Below are positions 43,723 to 53,424 of a stretch of 64,000 nucleotides of DNA, one piece after another. Position numbers and translations under genes: made by a program. The stretch covers positions 434,001 to 498,000 of the forward strand of contig NZ_MDGK01000017.1 of NCBI RefSeq assembly GCF_001870465.1, given 5' to 3'. Each line of letters opens with the position of its first letter. Position 1 is the first letter of the stretch. Origin of the DNA: Pseudomonas extremorientalis (lineage in GTDB: Bacteria > Pseudomonadota > Gammaproteobacteria > Pseudomonadales > Pseudomonadaceae). The notes beneath the pieces are model-generated. The model was not told the origin of the DNA and searched no databases. It worked only from the letters and a program-made list of their open reading frames with translations.

Positions 43723-44850
43723 TCAGTACTTATAGTCGTTCAGCAGGTCTTGCACGCTGGACGACGGCCAGCGCTTGTAGAACTTCAGCAGTTCGGCGGC
43801 GCGGTTGGTGAAGATGCCATCGACGCCGGCCTTCATCACTTTGTCGAAGTCCACCGGCTCATCGACGGTGTAGACGTGCACCAGCAGGCCCTTGTCGTGG
43901 GTCAGCTTGTTCATCTCCGGTTTGACCAGGTCCGAATAGCTCTGGTCGCCGTGGTTGGTCAGCTCGGCCGATGGGCCGGTGCCGATAGCGCCGAGGCTCT
44001 TGGCTTCGTCGACCCATTTTTCGAACTCGGCGGCATCCTTCGGCTCCTGCTTGGCGTAGTAGGCGGCCTTGGTGGTTTCGCCGGACTCAGCGAACGTCTG
44101 CTTGTTTTTCGGCTCGATGCTGCCTTCACCCACCCACAACAGCAGGATCTTCGGGGTGTTGGGCATTTCTTTCTGCAGCTCTTTGAGGCTGGCAACCTCG
44201 AAGGTTTGCAGCACCACGCGGCCTTTGCCCTGGCCGACGCCGGTGTTGCTCTTGCCCAGCTTGGAGCCGGCGGAGCTCAGCCAGCCTTTATCCTGCAGCT
44301 TGTTCTTCAGGTCGGCTTCGATGCCCGGGAATTGCTTGGGCTCCTTGGTCTCGATGTACAGGCCGGGTTTGTGCGACGGGTTGCCTTCGGCGATCTTGAT
44401 GATGTCGTCCAGGCTCTGGATTTTCAGGCCGACGAAGCCTGGACGCGCGCGGTCCGGGTAGGCGGCGTTGAACCAGCTGCCGGCGTCGAGGGTTTGCAGT
44501 TCTTTCCAGGTGAACTCGTTGGCCGGGGCGTCCTTGCGGTCGGGGAACTTGGTGGCCACGTCGGTGGTGCGCTGCAGGTTGTTGTCGTGCAGGGCGAACA
44601 GCACGCCGTCCTTGCTGCGCTGCAGGTCCATTTCCAGATAGTCGGCACCCAGGTCGCGGGCAATCTTGTAGGCCGCGGCGGTGGATTCGGGGGCGTCGTA
44701 GGACGCGCCACGGTGGGCGATCACGGCTGGGTACGGAATGCCTTCGTTGGTTGCCAATTCAGCCGGGCTGATCGGGTCGGCAGCCTGTGCCTGGCCAAGG
44801 CCGAGCATCAGGGCGAGCAGCAAGGCACTCTTGGTAAACGTGACAGGCAT
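43723..44850 (-). CDS. glpQ: Periplasmic glycerophosphodiester phosphodiesterase
   Basis: The 375-aa product has a signal peptide (MPVTFTKSALLLALMLGLGQAQA) and the GDPD fold with AVIAHRGASYDAPESTAAAYKIARDLGADYLEMDLQRSKDGVLFALHDNNLQRTTDV, holding the catalytic HRG and the metal-binding E-x-D and HD. It splits glycerophosphodiesters to glycerol-3-phosphate and an alcohol. The start is the ATG at 44850 with AAAGGA upstream. The AraC gene follows with no gap. Confidence 0.92.
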   Translation of the reverse strand: MPVTFTKSALLLALMLGLGQAQAADPISPAELATNEGIPYPAVIAHRGASYDAPESTAAAYKIARDLGADYLEMDLQRSKDGVLFALHDNNLQRTTDVATKFPDRKDAPANEFTWKELQTLDAGSWFNAAYPDRARPGFVGLKIQSLDDIIKIAEGNPSHKPGLYIETKEPKQFPGIEADLKNKLQDKGWLSSAGSKLGKSNTGVGQGKGRVVLQTFEVASLKELQKEMPNTPKILLLWVGEGSIEPKNKQTFAESGETTKAAYYAKQEPKDAAEFEKWVDEAKSLGAIGTGPSAELTNHGDQSYSDLVKPEMNKLTHDKGLLVHVYTVDEPVDFDKVMKAGVDGIFTNRAAELLKFYKRWPSSSVQDLLNDYKY

Positions 44851-45050
44851 ATGCGAAGTCCTTTCGTGGAGGTAGCTTTGAGAAGGCCTCCTTTTTAACA
44901 ATTGATTGCGAAAGGCGCTATCACCAAACCGACATTAACGTGTGCACGCCTCGATTTTCTGCGTTTTTTTTGCAGGCATTGCAGTACTCTTGCCCGAAGC
45001 TGCCCCGTTAGAGGGCGGTACTTTGTGCCACGCGTGTAAACCATCTTTCC

Positions 45051-45068
45051 AGTCCCTGTGGGACTTTT
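45051..45068 (+). promoter_or_regulatory. Hairpin in leader of hypothetical gene
   Basis: AGTCCC, loop TGT, GGGACT followed by TTT forms a terminator-like hairpin 14 bp before the ATG at 45083. It may be an attenuator or an RNA element that shields the ribosome binding site. I do not recognise a named RNA family. Confidence 0.4.
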
Positions 45069-45082
45069 CAGTGAGGTTTACC

Positions 45083-45406
45083 ATGCGCATCACCTCCGAG
45101 CTTATCTGCCAGGCCGCCGACCAACTCCGTGGTTTTGTTGGCCTCAACCGCAAGACCGGCCAGTACATCGTGCGTTTCAGCGAAGACGCCTTCGGCATGG
45201 ACGTGGCCGATGACGGCATCATTCCCACCGCCGAATTCGTCTGGCTGCCGGCCCCGGAGCAGACCATGACCCTGTCCCGCGAGCGCATCCAGTTGCTGCT
45301 GGACCAGAACATCGACGACCGTATCAACATCACTGAACCGTTGCGGGTGTATATGCGGCGGGTGGAGGTTCCGCAGATCAGTGCGTTGCGCAGTCTTGTA
45401 AGCTGA
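45083..45406 (+). CDS. Hypothetical protein, 107 aa
   Basis: The product begins MRITSELICQAADQLRGFVGLNRKTGQYIVRF and ends VPQISALRSLVS. It is soluble, with no signal peptide or membrane segment, and includes FSEDAFGMDVADDGIIPTAEFVWLPAPEQTMTL. The length and Pseudomonas-like codons support a real gene. The ATG at 45083 has a GTGAGG site; the frame is open further upstream but those residues look unlike a protein. The function is unknown. It is preceded by an unusual leader of about 140 bp. Confidence 0.75.
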   Translation: MRITSELICQAADQLRGFVGLNRKTGQYIVRFSEDAFGMDVADDGIIPTAEFVWLPAPEQTMTLSRERIQLLLDQNIDDRINITEPLRVYMRRVEVPQISALRSLVS

Positions 45407-45410
45407 TCCT

Positions 45411-45562
45411 GTGGTGAGCAGGCTTGCATGTGGTGAGCAGGCTCGTCCTGCGTTGGGCTGCGCAGCAGCCCCATCAAGATCGCAATGTCCTTTCAGGAAA
45501 ACCGCAGCGGCTGGTTTGAGGGCCGCTTCGCGCCCCAACGCAGGGCAAGCCTGCTCACCACA
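45411..45562. repeat. REP-like doublet, second family
   Basis: TGTGGTGAGCAGGCTTG occurs near the left end, with a partial tandem copy, and its reverse complement CAAGCCTGCTCACCACA lies at 45545-45561. The spacer of about 110 bp contains a further inverted stretch (CAGGACG/CGTTGGGC region). This is a different REP type from the GTGGGAGGGGGC family. Confidence 0.75.
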
Positions 45563-45575
45563 ACGAGCCTCTTGA

Positions 45576-46271
45576 TCATGCTTGCTGGCAAGCCTTGAGC
45601 AGGGCAATCGCCAGGGGTGGGGTGATGCCTTTCAGCGCGGCGCGTTCGGGTTGGAACAGGGTGGCGACGAAGAACGGGTGGTCGAGCAGCTCCACGGCTC
45701 GCAGATCACCTGCCGAGTCATGGCCGCTGGGGATCAGGTCGCCTTCCAGCAGTGCGTCGAGAAACTCAGGGTTCACGCCGTAGCGGCAACGATAGCCTTC
45801 CTGCACATCAAGAGTGCCGTAGGCTTCTGCAATACGCGTGTAGGACACCAGGCGCACAGTGTCGGTGGCTTCCACCAGCGCACAACTCAGTGGCGCGATC
45901 ACGGCGCGCCTGGCGTGCGGCGCCAGTTCGCCGTGCTCGGCATCCTTCCAGCCCAGTACGTTGCGCGCATATTCCAGCACCGTGTGCTGAAAACCGCCGC
46001 AGGTGCCGAGGAACGGCCGGCGTTGCTCGCGGGCAAAACGGATCGCCCGCAGTGCGCCATCGGTGTCGCGGTAGGGGCTGGCGGGGACGCACCAGAAACC
46101 ATCGAAAGCGTGCAGTGACTGGGGCAGGGCATCGGTGTCGAGCCAGTGGACATGCACGCTCAGCCCCAGGGTCTCGGATGCCTGTTGCAAGGCCACGGGA
46201 ATGGCTTGGTGGGCGATGACATCGGGGTTGTAATCGCCGATCAGGGCAAGGTGCAGAGGTGTGGTTTTCAT
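45576..46271 (-). CDS. Glutamine-amidotransferase-like protein with altered catalytic His
   Basis: The 231-aa product is a class I GATase resembling the CTP synthase C-terminal domain: HLALIGDYNPDVIAHQAIPVAL, then GTCGGFQHTVLEYARNVLGWKDAEH with the nucleophile Cys. The usual FHPEF at the end, which supplies the catalytic His-Glu pair, reads FQPER (45645-45656): His is Gln. There is no synthetase domain. It may bind rather than hydrolyse glutamine, or be a known variant family. The start is taken at MKTTPLH; an ATG 9 bp upstream is possible. It is divergent from a LysR gene. Confidence 0.83.
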   Translation of the reverse strand: MKTTPLHLALIGDYNPDVIAHQAIPVALQQASETLGLSVHVHWLDTDALPQSLHAFDGFWCVPASPYRDTDGALRAIRFAREQRRPFLGTCGGFQHTVLEYARNVLGWKDAEHGELAPHARRAVIAPLSCALVEATDTVRLVSYTRIAEAYGTLDVQEGYRCRYGVNPEFLDALLEGDLIPSGHDSAGDLRAVELLDHPFFVATLFQPERAALKGITPPLAIALLKACQQA

Positions 46272-46351
46272 GGTGTACATCCCATGGCTTGTGGTGTCCT
46301 GGAGCGCACTATAGATTGGCGTTCACGCAATCAATATTGGCGTTTGCCCAT

Positions 46352-47230
46352 ATGTTCAATGCAGCTACGCACTATTCACTCGATTACCCTGATTTGTCGC
46401 TGATCCTCGCGCTGGTGCGTGGCGGTACGCTCGCACGGGCGGCCGCGTTGTTGCGGGTGGACGTGTCCACGGTGTTCCGCGCGGTGCGGCGCCTGGAGGC
46501 GGCGCTGGGCCAGACATTGTTTGAAAAAAGCCGCACCGGCTACCTGCCCACCAGCCTGGCGAGCAACCTGGCGCAGCAGGCCGAGCGTGCCGAACAAGCG
46601 CTGGAGGCGGCGCGCATTGGCGTGGAGCAGGGCGGTGAGGTGATCAGCGGCACGGTGCGCCTGACCTGTACCGACTCCGTACTGCAAGGTCTGCTGTTGC
46701 CGGCCCTGGCGCAGTTCATGCCGCACTACCCGGCATTGACCCTGGAACTGAGCACCTCGAATGACTTCGCCAACCTCAGCCGCCGTGACGCGGATATCGC
46801 CCTGCGCCTGACCCGCACGCCGCCGGAACATCTGGTCGGCCGACGCCTGGGCAACGTGGCTTATCAGGTGTGCGCCAGCGCGGATTTTGCTCGTCAGCAT
46901 GCCGGCCGCGAGTTGGCCGACCTGCCATGGATCGCCCCGGATGACTTCCTGCCCGACCACCCCACGGTCGCCTGGCGTCGCGAGCATCTGCCCGGTGTGC
47001 GTCCCAGTTATCGCTGCAACAGCATGTTGTCGGTCACCGAGCTGGTACGGGCAGGGTTGGGGGTGGCAGCCTTGCCGGACTTTCTATTGGGGGACGGCCT
47101 GCAATCGCTCGGCCCCGCGTTGGCAGGGCATGACACCGCGTTGTGGCTGCTCACGCGCCCGGACTGCCGAGCGTTGCGCTCGGTGGTGACCCTGTTCGAT
47201 GAGCTGGGACGGCAGGTGCGATTGCCTTAG
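46352..47230 (+). CDS. LysR family regulator
   Basis: The 292-aa product has a LysR helix-turn-helix (YPDLSLILALVRGGTLARAAALLRVDVSTVFRAVRRLEAALGQTLFEKSRTGYLPT) and an effector domain. The start is the ATG at 46352. It is divergent from the GATase-like gene with 80 bp between starts, so that gene is the likely target. Its stop overlaps the convergent DUF1003 gene by 4 bp. Confidence 0.88.
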   Translation: MFNAATHYSLDYPDLSLILALVRGGTLARAAALLRVDVSTVFRAVRRLEAALGQTLFEKSRTGYLPTSLASNLAQQAERAEQALEAARIGVEQGGEVISGTVRLTCTDSVLQGLLLPALAQFMPHYPALTLELSTSNDFANLSRRDADIALRLTRTPPEHLVGRRLGNVAYQVCASADFARQHAGRELADLPWIAPDDFLPDHPTVAWRREHLPGVRPSYRCNSMLSVTELVRAGLGVAALPDFLLGDGLQSLGPALAGHDTALWLLTRPDCRALRSVVTLFDELGRQVRLP

Positions 47231-47745
47231 GTTTTTCGCACAAAATGCTCATGCATTTCGCAGGTCAGGCTTTCAATGTGCTCAGTCAGTTGTTTGGTCA
47301 TTTCCGTGAGCCGGGTGTTTTGCTCCAGCAGTTCCAGTAACTGTTTGGTGGTCTGCGCCGCCTGGGCCTGGCGCTCGGTATTGGCGATCGCCAGGGCTTC
47401 ACGGTGCTGCGCATCTGCATCGGACTGCGCCTTGTCGCGTGCGGCCTGGCGGGTCTGGGCCAGCAGGATCAGCGGCGCGGCGTAGGCCGATTGCAGGCTG
47501 AACGCCAGGTTGAGCAGGATGAACGGGTACACATCGAAATGCGTGATGCCGGTCATGTTCAGTACCACCCACAACACCACGATGGCGGTTTGTGCGCCAA
47601 GGAAGGTCGGCGTACCGAAGAAGCGCGCGAAGGCTTCGGCCTTGAGGGCAAAGGTGTCGTTGCCGAAGGTCGGCGCCAGGTGGGCGTGGGGGCGGTGGAA
47701 GCGCAGGTGGTCGACGGGGGTGGCTTCGGGCTTTTCTGGGGTCAT
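47227..47745 (-). CDS. DUF1003 domain membrane protein
   Basis: The 172-aa product has the DUF1003 core: FGTPTFLGAQTAIVVLWVVLNM and YPFILLNLAFSLQSAYAAPLILLAQTRQAARDKAQSD, two membrane helices followed by a long coiled-coil tail (EQNTRLTEMTKQLTEHIESLT). The function is unknown. The start is set at MTPEKPEATP (47745); an ATG at 47763 is also possible. Confidence 0.85.
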   Translation of the reverse strand: MTPEKPEATPVDHLRFHRPHAHLAPTFGNDTFALKAEAFARFFGTPTFLGAQTAIVVLWVVLNMTGITHFDVYPFILLNLAFSLQSAYAAPLILLAQTRQAARDKAQSDADAQHREALAIANTERQAQAAQTTKQLLELLEQNTRLTEMTKQLTEHIESLTCEMHEHFVRKT

Positions 47746-47821
47746 GGCGGGCTCGGATCTCATGCTTGAAGAACAACCAGCACTATAGACCGAGCCCCCG
47801 GCACTCCGTATGAAGATCGGG

Positions 47822-49141
47822 TCAGTTGCCGCCACGCTCGTTGGCGAATGCACTCACCGCCTGCACCGCTTCGCTGGTGCCTTGGCGAATCTGCAGGATA
47901 ACTGTGCCAGCCTGGTTGGCCATTTCAACGCCTTGGGCGGCGCGGTCGCGGGTGGCGTCCATGCTGTCGATGGCTTGTCGAGTTTCAGCCTGAATCATCG
48001 CGATCATGCTGGAAATTTCCGTGGTGGAGCCGCTGGTGCGCGCCGCCAGTTGCCGGACTTCGTCGGCTACCACGGCGAAACCACGGCCTTGTTCACCCGC
48101 ACGCGCGGCCTCGATGGCGGCGTTGAGAGCCAGCAGGTTGGTCTGGTCGGCGATACCGCGAATGGTGTTGACGATGGCAGTGATCTGTTGCGAGCGATCA
48201 CCGAGCTTGGCGATCAGTTGTGAGGAACCGTCGATGTCGGCAGAAATTTCGCGCATGCCGTTGGCTGTTTTCTGAATCACCTCGGCACCTTTTTCTGCCA
48301 TGTCCTGAGTGCTCAAGGACAGGTGATAGGCCTGCGCCGCACTCTGCGCATCTGCCGCATGCTGTTGCACGCGGGCGGTGATGTCCGAGGCGAACTTCAC
48401 CACTTTGCACAGCCGCCCGCTGGCGTCGTACACCGGGTTGTAGTTGGCTTCGAGCCACACGACCTGGCCGTTTTTATCCACCCGCTCGAACTGGCCGCTG
48501 AACATTTCCCCCTGGTTCAGGCGTTTCCAGAAGTCGCTGTAGGTTGAGCTGCTGGCCAGTGCCGCGCTGCAGAACATCCGGTGATGCTGGCCCTGGATCT
48601 GCGCCAGGGTGTAACCCATGCGCTGCAGGAAGTTGGCGTTGGCGGTGATGATGGTGCCGTCGAGCTTGAACTCGATCACCGCCATGGCGCGGCCAATGGC
48701 ATCCAGTTTGGCATTGGCTTCGCTTTCGGCCTGCAGGCGCGGGGTGACGTCCATCGCGTACTTCACCACTTTGGTCACCTGGCCCGTGTCATCACGCACC
48801 GGGTTGTAGCTGGCTTCCAGCCACACCGACTGGCCATCCCCGGCCACCCGTTCAAAGGTGCCGGACTGGAATTGGCCATTACGCAGGTTTGACCACAGTT
48901 GGCTGTACTCGGGGCTACGGGCGAAGGCCGGGGTACAGAACATTCGATGGGACTGGCCCTCTACCTGCTCGGCGCGGTAGCCCATGGCCTGCAGGAAATT
49001 GGCATTGGCGCGCAGCACATTGCCGGACAGGTCGAATTCGATCACCGCCATGGAGCGCTCGATAGCGTCCAGCAGGCTGGCCTGTTGGGCGATGGTGTGT
49101 TGCTGGGTGCTGATGGTTCTTTTATGTGTGTTGAATAGCAT
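47822..49141 (-). CDS. bdlA: BdlA-like PAS-PAS chemotaxis transducer, second copy
   Basis: The 439-aa product has two PAS domains ([44 protein letters not shown] and [38 protein letters not shown]), each with a WLEASYNPV stretch, and an MCP tip ([41 protein letters not shown]). There is no membrane segment. It matches BdlA in layout and is the same length as the copy at 16407. A diguanylate cyclase gene lies upstream in the same direction, consistent with c-di-GMP signalling. Confidence 0.87.
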   Translation of the reverse strand: MLFNTHKRTISTQQHTIAQQASLLDAIERSMAVIEFDLSGNVLRANANFLQAMGYRAEQVEGQSHRMFCTPAFARSPEYSQLWSNLRNGQFQSGTFERVAGDGQSVWLEASYNPVRDDTGQVTKVVKYAMDVTPRLQAESEANAKLDAIGRAMAVIEFKLDGTIITANANFLQRMGYTLAQIQGQHHRMFCSAALASSSTYSDFWKRLNQGEMFSGQFERVDKNGQVVWLEANYNPVYDASGRLCKVVKFASDITARVQQHAADAQSAAQAYHLSLSTQDMAEKGAEVIQKTANGMREISADIDGSSQLIAKLGDRSQQITAIVNTIRGIADQTNLLALNAAIEAARAGEQGRGFAVVADEVRQLAARTSGSTTEISSMIAMIQAETRQAIDSMDATRDRAAQGVEMANQAGTVILQIRQGTSEAVQAVSAFANERGGN

Positions 49142-49403
49142 GTGCGGTGCTCGGGCAAGCAGACTCTGGGGTTTCCTTGGATATGCGCCTGCCCCCGTAA
49201 GGCGTACGCCACACGGTTGACTTGCTCATTGCCAGCTTCCTTGTGCTGACAGAGGGGGGTGGGACAACGGGTTCAGAGTGATCAGCCTGACAAGAAGTTC
49301 GCCCGTGTGGGAGGACCTTTTTTGGGTAGGCGACCAGTGGTGGCATTATGCTTTCTTGTCGGGTGCTTTCTGGTCTTTTCAGACGAGGAGTCGTAGGACG
49401 ACT
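49142..49403. other. Intergenic region without gene
   Basis: This 262-bp interval separates the GGDEF gene stop from the bdlA-like start. I see no gene; it holds an imperfect CCGTAAGGCGTACGCC palindrome and no clear promoter. Confidence 0.5.
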
Positions 49404-50462
<1,059 letters not shown>

Positions 50463-50653
50463 AAATTCCTGGGGCAGCTGTTTTTTGCAGATACGGTGGC
50501 GCGCGTTCGCTGGATCAACCGTTGATCGGATAATGCCTGTGAATATTGTCAGTTATTCGCGTGGGAATAATCAGTGTCCTTCCAGGCCATTTGCGCAAAA
50601 CAGAGGGCGAATGCGTCAAAAGCGACCTGGAATGTCGCTCACACAACAGGTTT

Positions 50654-51280
50654 TTATGGCTGGCGGGGCAGGGTGACTTCGTAGCCGGCGAGGAACAGGT
50701 CGATGGCCGACTCGATCACGCTGGCCTGGTGGGCGGCATCCAGGGTGGGTTGGCCGAGGGTAATCTGTGGCCAGAAGGCGAAGGCCTTGAGCAGGCTCTG
50801 AATCTGGTGGGCGGCGAAGGCCGGGTCGGTGCAGTTGAGCCGGCCGTCTGCCTGGGCGGCGCGAACCCACTGGGTGAAGCCTTCTTCGCGCTGGCTCAGG
50901 CGGGTGACCATGTCTTGCGCACGTTCCGGCGAATGGATGGTGGCGGCGATGGCGACCCGGGCCAGGTCGAGGAAATTGGTGTCCGACATCATCTTCATCT
51001 TCGCCTCCAGCAATCCGCGCAGTTGTTCGCGCAATGGGCGGTCGCTGGCGTAACTGACGTCAAGTTGGGCAACGCTGCTGGCCCAGAGTTGATGAAGAAT
51101 TTCTGCGAACAGTTCTTCCTTGCTGGGGAAGTGATTGTACACGGTGCGTTTGGATACACCGGCGGTGGCGGCGATCTTGTCCATGCTGGTGACCTCGAAA
51201 CCGTTTGCGCGAAATTCGGCGATGGCCGCAGCCACAATGGCTTCGCGTTTACGGTCGGTGAGGCGTTGAGGGGCAGTCAT
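50654..51280 (-). CDS. TetR family repressor
   Basis: The 208-aa product has a TetR helix-turn-helix (AIVAAAIAEFRANGFEVTSMDKIAATAGVSKRTVYNHFPSKEELF) and the helical ligand domain. It is divergent from a metallo-hydrolase gene; the intervening 123 bp hold two matching palindromes, so it represses both genes. The start is the ATG at 51280. Confidence 0.9.
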   Translation of the reverse strand: MTAPQRLTDRKREAIVAAAIAEFRANGFEVTSMDKIAATAGVSKRTVYNHFPSKEELFAEILHQLWASSVAQLDVSYASDRPLREQLRGLLEAKMKMMSDTNFLDLARVAIAATIHSPERAQDMVTRLSQREEGFTQWVRAAQADGRLNCTDPAFAAHQIQSLLKAFAFWPQITLGQPTLDAAHQASVIESAIDLFLAGYEVTLPRQP

Positions 51281-51304
51281 GGGTGGGGCTCGGCTCTTGG
51301 AGGA

Positions 51305-51323
51305 AAATTACACTCGGTAGTTT
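51305..51323. promoter_or_regulatory. TetR operator, site 1
   Basis: AAATTACACTCGGTAGTTT is an imperfect palindrome with half-sites AAATTACACT and AAACTACCG. It lies 25 bp upstream of the tetR start, fit for autoregulation. Confidence 0.6.
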
Positions 51324-51355
51324 ACTTGCTCCGGGTTTTGTTGCAATCTTGAAAC

Positions 51356-51371
51356 TACACTGTGCAGTGTA
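51356..51371. promoter_or_regulatory. TetR operator, site 2
   Basis: TACACTGTGCAGTGTA is a 7-2-7 palindrome with flanks AAAC and ATTT that extend it. It lies 33 bp upstream of the metallo-hydrolase start. The half-sites match those of site 1. Confidence 0.7.
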
Positions 51372-51403
51372 ATTTATAAGCGATCCGTAGGAGTCACCCG
51401 GTA

Positions 51404-52453
51404 ATGGCCACGATCTCGTCCCTTGTCGATTCTTCGCCAGCAGCGCCCAAGCAAGGCCAAGGGCACTTCAGCAACGATGCCCCCGTGCAGCACGGTGGCT
51501 TCGGCAAGACCCTGCGCATTTTCTGGAACATGCTGTTCAACAAACCCCGCAGCACGCGGCCGGTGGGGCCGATTCCGGTACAACCGCTGACGCGCGAGCA
51601 ATTGCTGGCGGCCCCGGATCACAGCGTATTCCGCCTTGGACATTCCACCGTGTTGCTGAAAATGCGCGGTAAATTCTGGGTAACCGACCCGGTATTTGCC
51701 GAGCGCGCCTCACCGTTCAGTTGGGCCGGCCCCAAGCGCTTCCATCAGCCGCCCATCAGCCTTGAAGAGTTGCCGCCCCTGGAGGCAGTGATTCTTTCCC
51801 ACAACCACTATGACCACCTTGACCGCAAGGCTGTCGTCCAATTGGCCGACAAGGCCCGTTATTTTCTTGCGCCGCTGGGCGTGGGCGACATCCTGGTCAA
51901 GTGGGGCGTGGATGGCAGCAAGGTGCGCCAGCTGGATTGGTGGCAGGGCACCGAGGTGGATGGCGTTCGGTTTGTCGCCACCCCTGCGCAACATTTTTCC
52001 GGGCGCGGTCTGTTTGATGCCAACCAGACCCTGTGGTGTTCCTGGGTGATGATCGATGGACCTCGGCGGATTTTCTTCAGCGGTGACACGGGTTACTTCG
52101 ACGGTTTCAAACGCATCGGCGAACAGTACGGTCCATTTGACCTGACGCTGATGGAAACAGGTGCTTACAACGTCGACTGGCCCCATGTGCACATGCAGCC
52201 AGAGCAAACCCTGCAAGCGCATATCGACCTCAAGGGCCGCTGGTTGCTGCCGATTCACAACGGCACTTTCGACCTGGCGTTCCATGCCTGGCATGAGCCG
52301 TTCGACCGCATCATGGCCCTGGCCTGGGAGCGCAACGTGTCGATCACTACGCCGCAGATGGGGCAGGCGTTCAGCTTGAATCAGCCAGAGCGTGGAGGTG
52401 CGTGGTGGCTGGAGGTGGAAATCCAGGGGGCACAGGAACACCTCGCAGGCTGA
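51404..52453 (+). CDS. MBL-fold metallo-hydrolase, NAPE-PLD/RomA-like
   Basis: The 349-aa product has the metallo-beta-lactamase fold with metal-binding HNHYDHLD, then FFSGDTGYFDGF and a late His in LLPIHNGTFDLAFHAWHEP. The layout fits the NAPE-PLD/RomA group, which includes lipid phosphodiesterases and outer-membrane stress proteins. Its repressor is the divergent TetR gene. The likely substrate is a phosphodiester or lipid; the true one is unknown. The ATG at 51404 follows CACCCGGTA. Confidence 0.87.
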   Translation: MATISSLVDSSPAAPKQGQGHFSNDAPVQHGGFGKTLRIFWNMLFNKPRSTRPVGPIPVQPLTREQLLAAPDHSVFRLGHSTVLLKMRGKFWVTDPVFAERASPFSWAGPKRFHQPPISLEELPPLEAVILSHNHYDHLDRKAVVQLADKARYFLAPLGVGDILVKWGVDGSKVRQLDWWQGTEVDGVRFVATPAQHFSGRGLFDANQTLWCSWVMIDGPRRIFFSGDTGYFDGFKRIGEQYGPFDLTLMETGAYNVDWPHVHMQPEQTLQAHIDLKGRWLLPIHNGTFDLAFHAWHEPFDRIMALAWERNVSITTPQMGQAFSLNQPERGGAWWLEVEIQGAQEHLAG

Positions 52454-52464
52454 CGGAGGAGGCT

Positions 52465-52527
52465 ATGGAAAAAGGAGTTTTCAAGCTGTTTCAGAGCTGC
52501 GACAGTTGCCAGGCAACGGTGCCATGA
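52465..52527 (+). CDS. Possible 20-aa mini-protein
   Basis: The ORF starts 11 bp after the metallo-hydrolase stop and has GGAGGAGG immediately upstream. It encodes a 20-residue peptide with CDSC near its end. The site is strong but close to the ATG, and the ORF is very short, so it could be a leader peptide or chance. Confidence 0.25.
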   Translation: MEKGVFKLFQSCDSCQATVP

Positions 52528-52561
52528 TCCCCGGAAATTTATGTGTCGGGGGACGTATTTT

Positions 52562-53314
52562 ATGGAGTGCAAGTGTAAGAAATATTGGCAGGCGGGGTTG
52601 CCCTGTCCGACGGGGCAACCGGTGTCTGCGCTTACTGACGCGTCAGCCCAGACAACGACAGCCCAAGAGCATACAAGTCCGCATGGTATCGTTTTCGGTG
52701 TCGATCCCCAGGCTCATGGCACCCGAGGGGGCGTCCCGATCCCGGGGTATGACGCCCCGGGACTTGCCCTCAAACCCCCGCGCGACCCGTCGCTGTCATT
52801 GATCGCATTGAGTGGTATTGACCCCTCGGGGCCGCTGATGGCTGAAGTCCCTCCCGTGCTGAACAACAGCCCCTTCACCCGCACTCAGGTATTGGTTGGC
52901 TGGCGCATAGGGTTTGCCAACCGTTACGTTGGACCAGGTGCAAGCGAGGCCGTCGACCACAGTCCTGCTTTCCTACAGGCCCTGGATACCTTGCGCTCGG
53001 CGGGCGCGCAACTGGTGGCGCTGGATGCCTTGCGAGGTGACAGGGCCAACCCATTCGTTGCGTGTACTCGCAATGAGATCGATGAGCGCGTCGGTGAGCA
53101 TAGTCTTGATGCCCTTGTGTCCGAAAGCAAAAGCGCAGCGTTTCATGGCGCGTGCGCCAGCGGATATCCCGGAGTATACGAGCTGCTTGAGGGCGGGACG
53201 AAACTGTGGTTTTACGGTGCCCGTTGGGCCGGTGACCGCTTACTGGTACTGGTTCGGTTCTATCGTCGGTTACTGAAAGATTCCGTGTGGATGCCTACAT
53301 CGAGTAGTGAATAA
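52562..53314 (+). CDS. Amidase C-terminal-like protein lacking the catalytic core
   Basis: The 250-aa product begins with a Cys-rich MECKCKKYWQAGLPC, then a Pro/Gly-rich stretch of about 75 residues. The rest resembles the C-terminal part of the neighbouring amidase: TQVLVGWRIGF with LKGKRIGY, FLQALDTLRSAGAQLVAL with YEAAIEVLKDRGAILVQV, and HSLDALVSESKS then ASGYPGVYELLEGG with HKLDAMVSNFLS then AAGYPGMSIPSG. The Lys-Ser-Ser catalytic core is absent. A start at 52541 is also possible. It may be a partner or inhibitor of the amidase, or a decayed copy. Confidence 0.65.
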   Translation: MECKCKKYWQAGLPCPTGQPVSALTDASAQTTTAQEHTSPHGIVFGVDPQAHGTRGGVPIPGYDAPGLALKPPRDPSLSLIALSGIDPSGPLMAEVPPVLNNSPFTRTQVLVGWRIGFANRYVGPGASEAVDHSPAFLQALDTLRSAGAQLVALDALRGDRANPFVACTRNEIDERVGEHSLDALVSESKSAAFHGACASGYPGVYELLEGGTKLWFYGARWAGDRLLVLVRFYRRLLKDSVWMPTSSSE

Positions 53315-53424
53315 TCGGACCCCGGAGCAGGATTAGCCTCAACGGTTGTACACGGGGGACTTCTTAGACTGATGTCGGGTTATCGACCGATAGCCTGACA
53401 TTCAGTCAAGTAGTGAGGCAGTTT

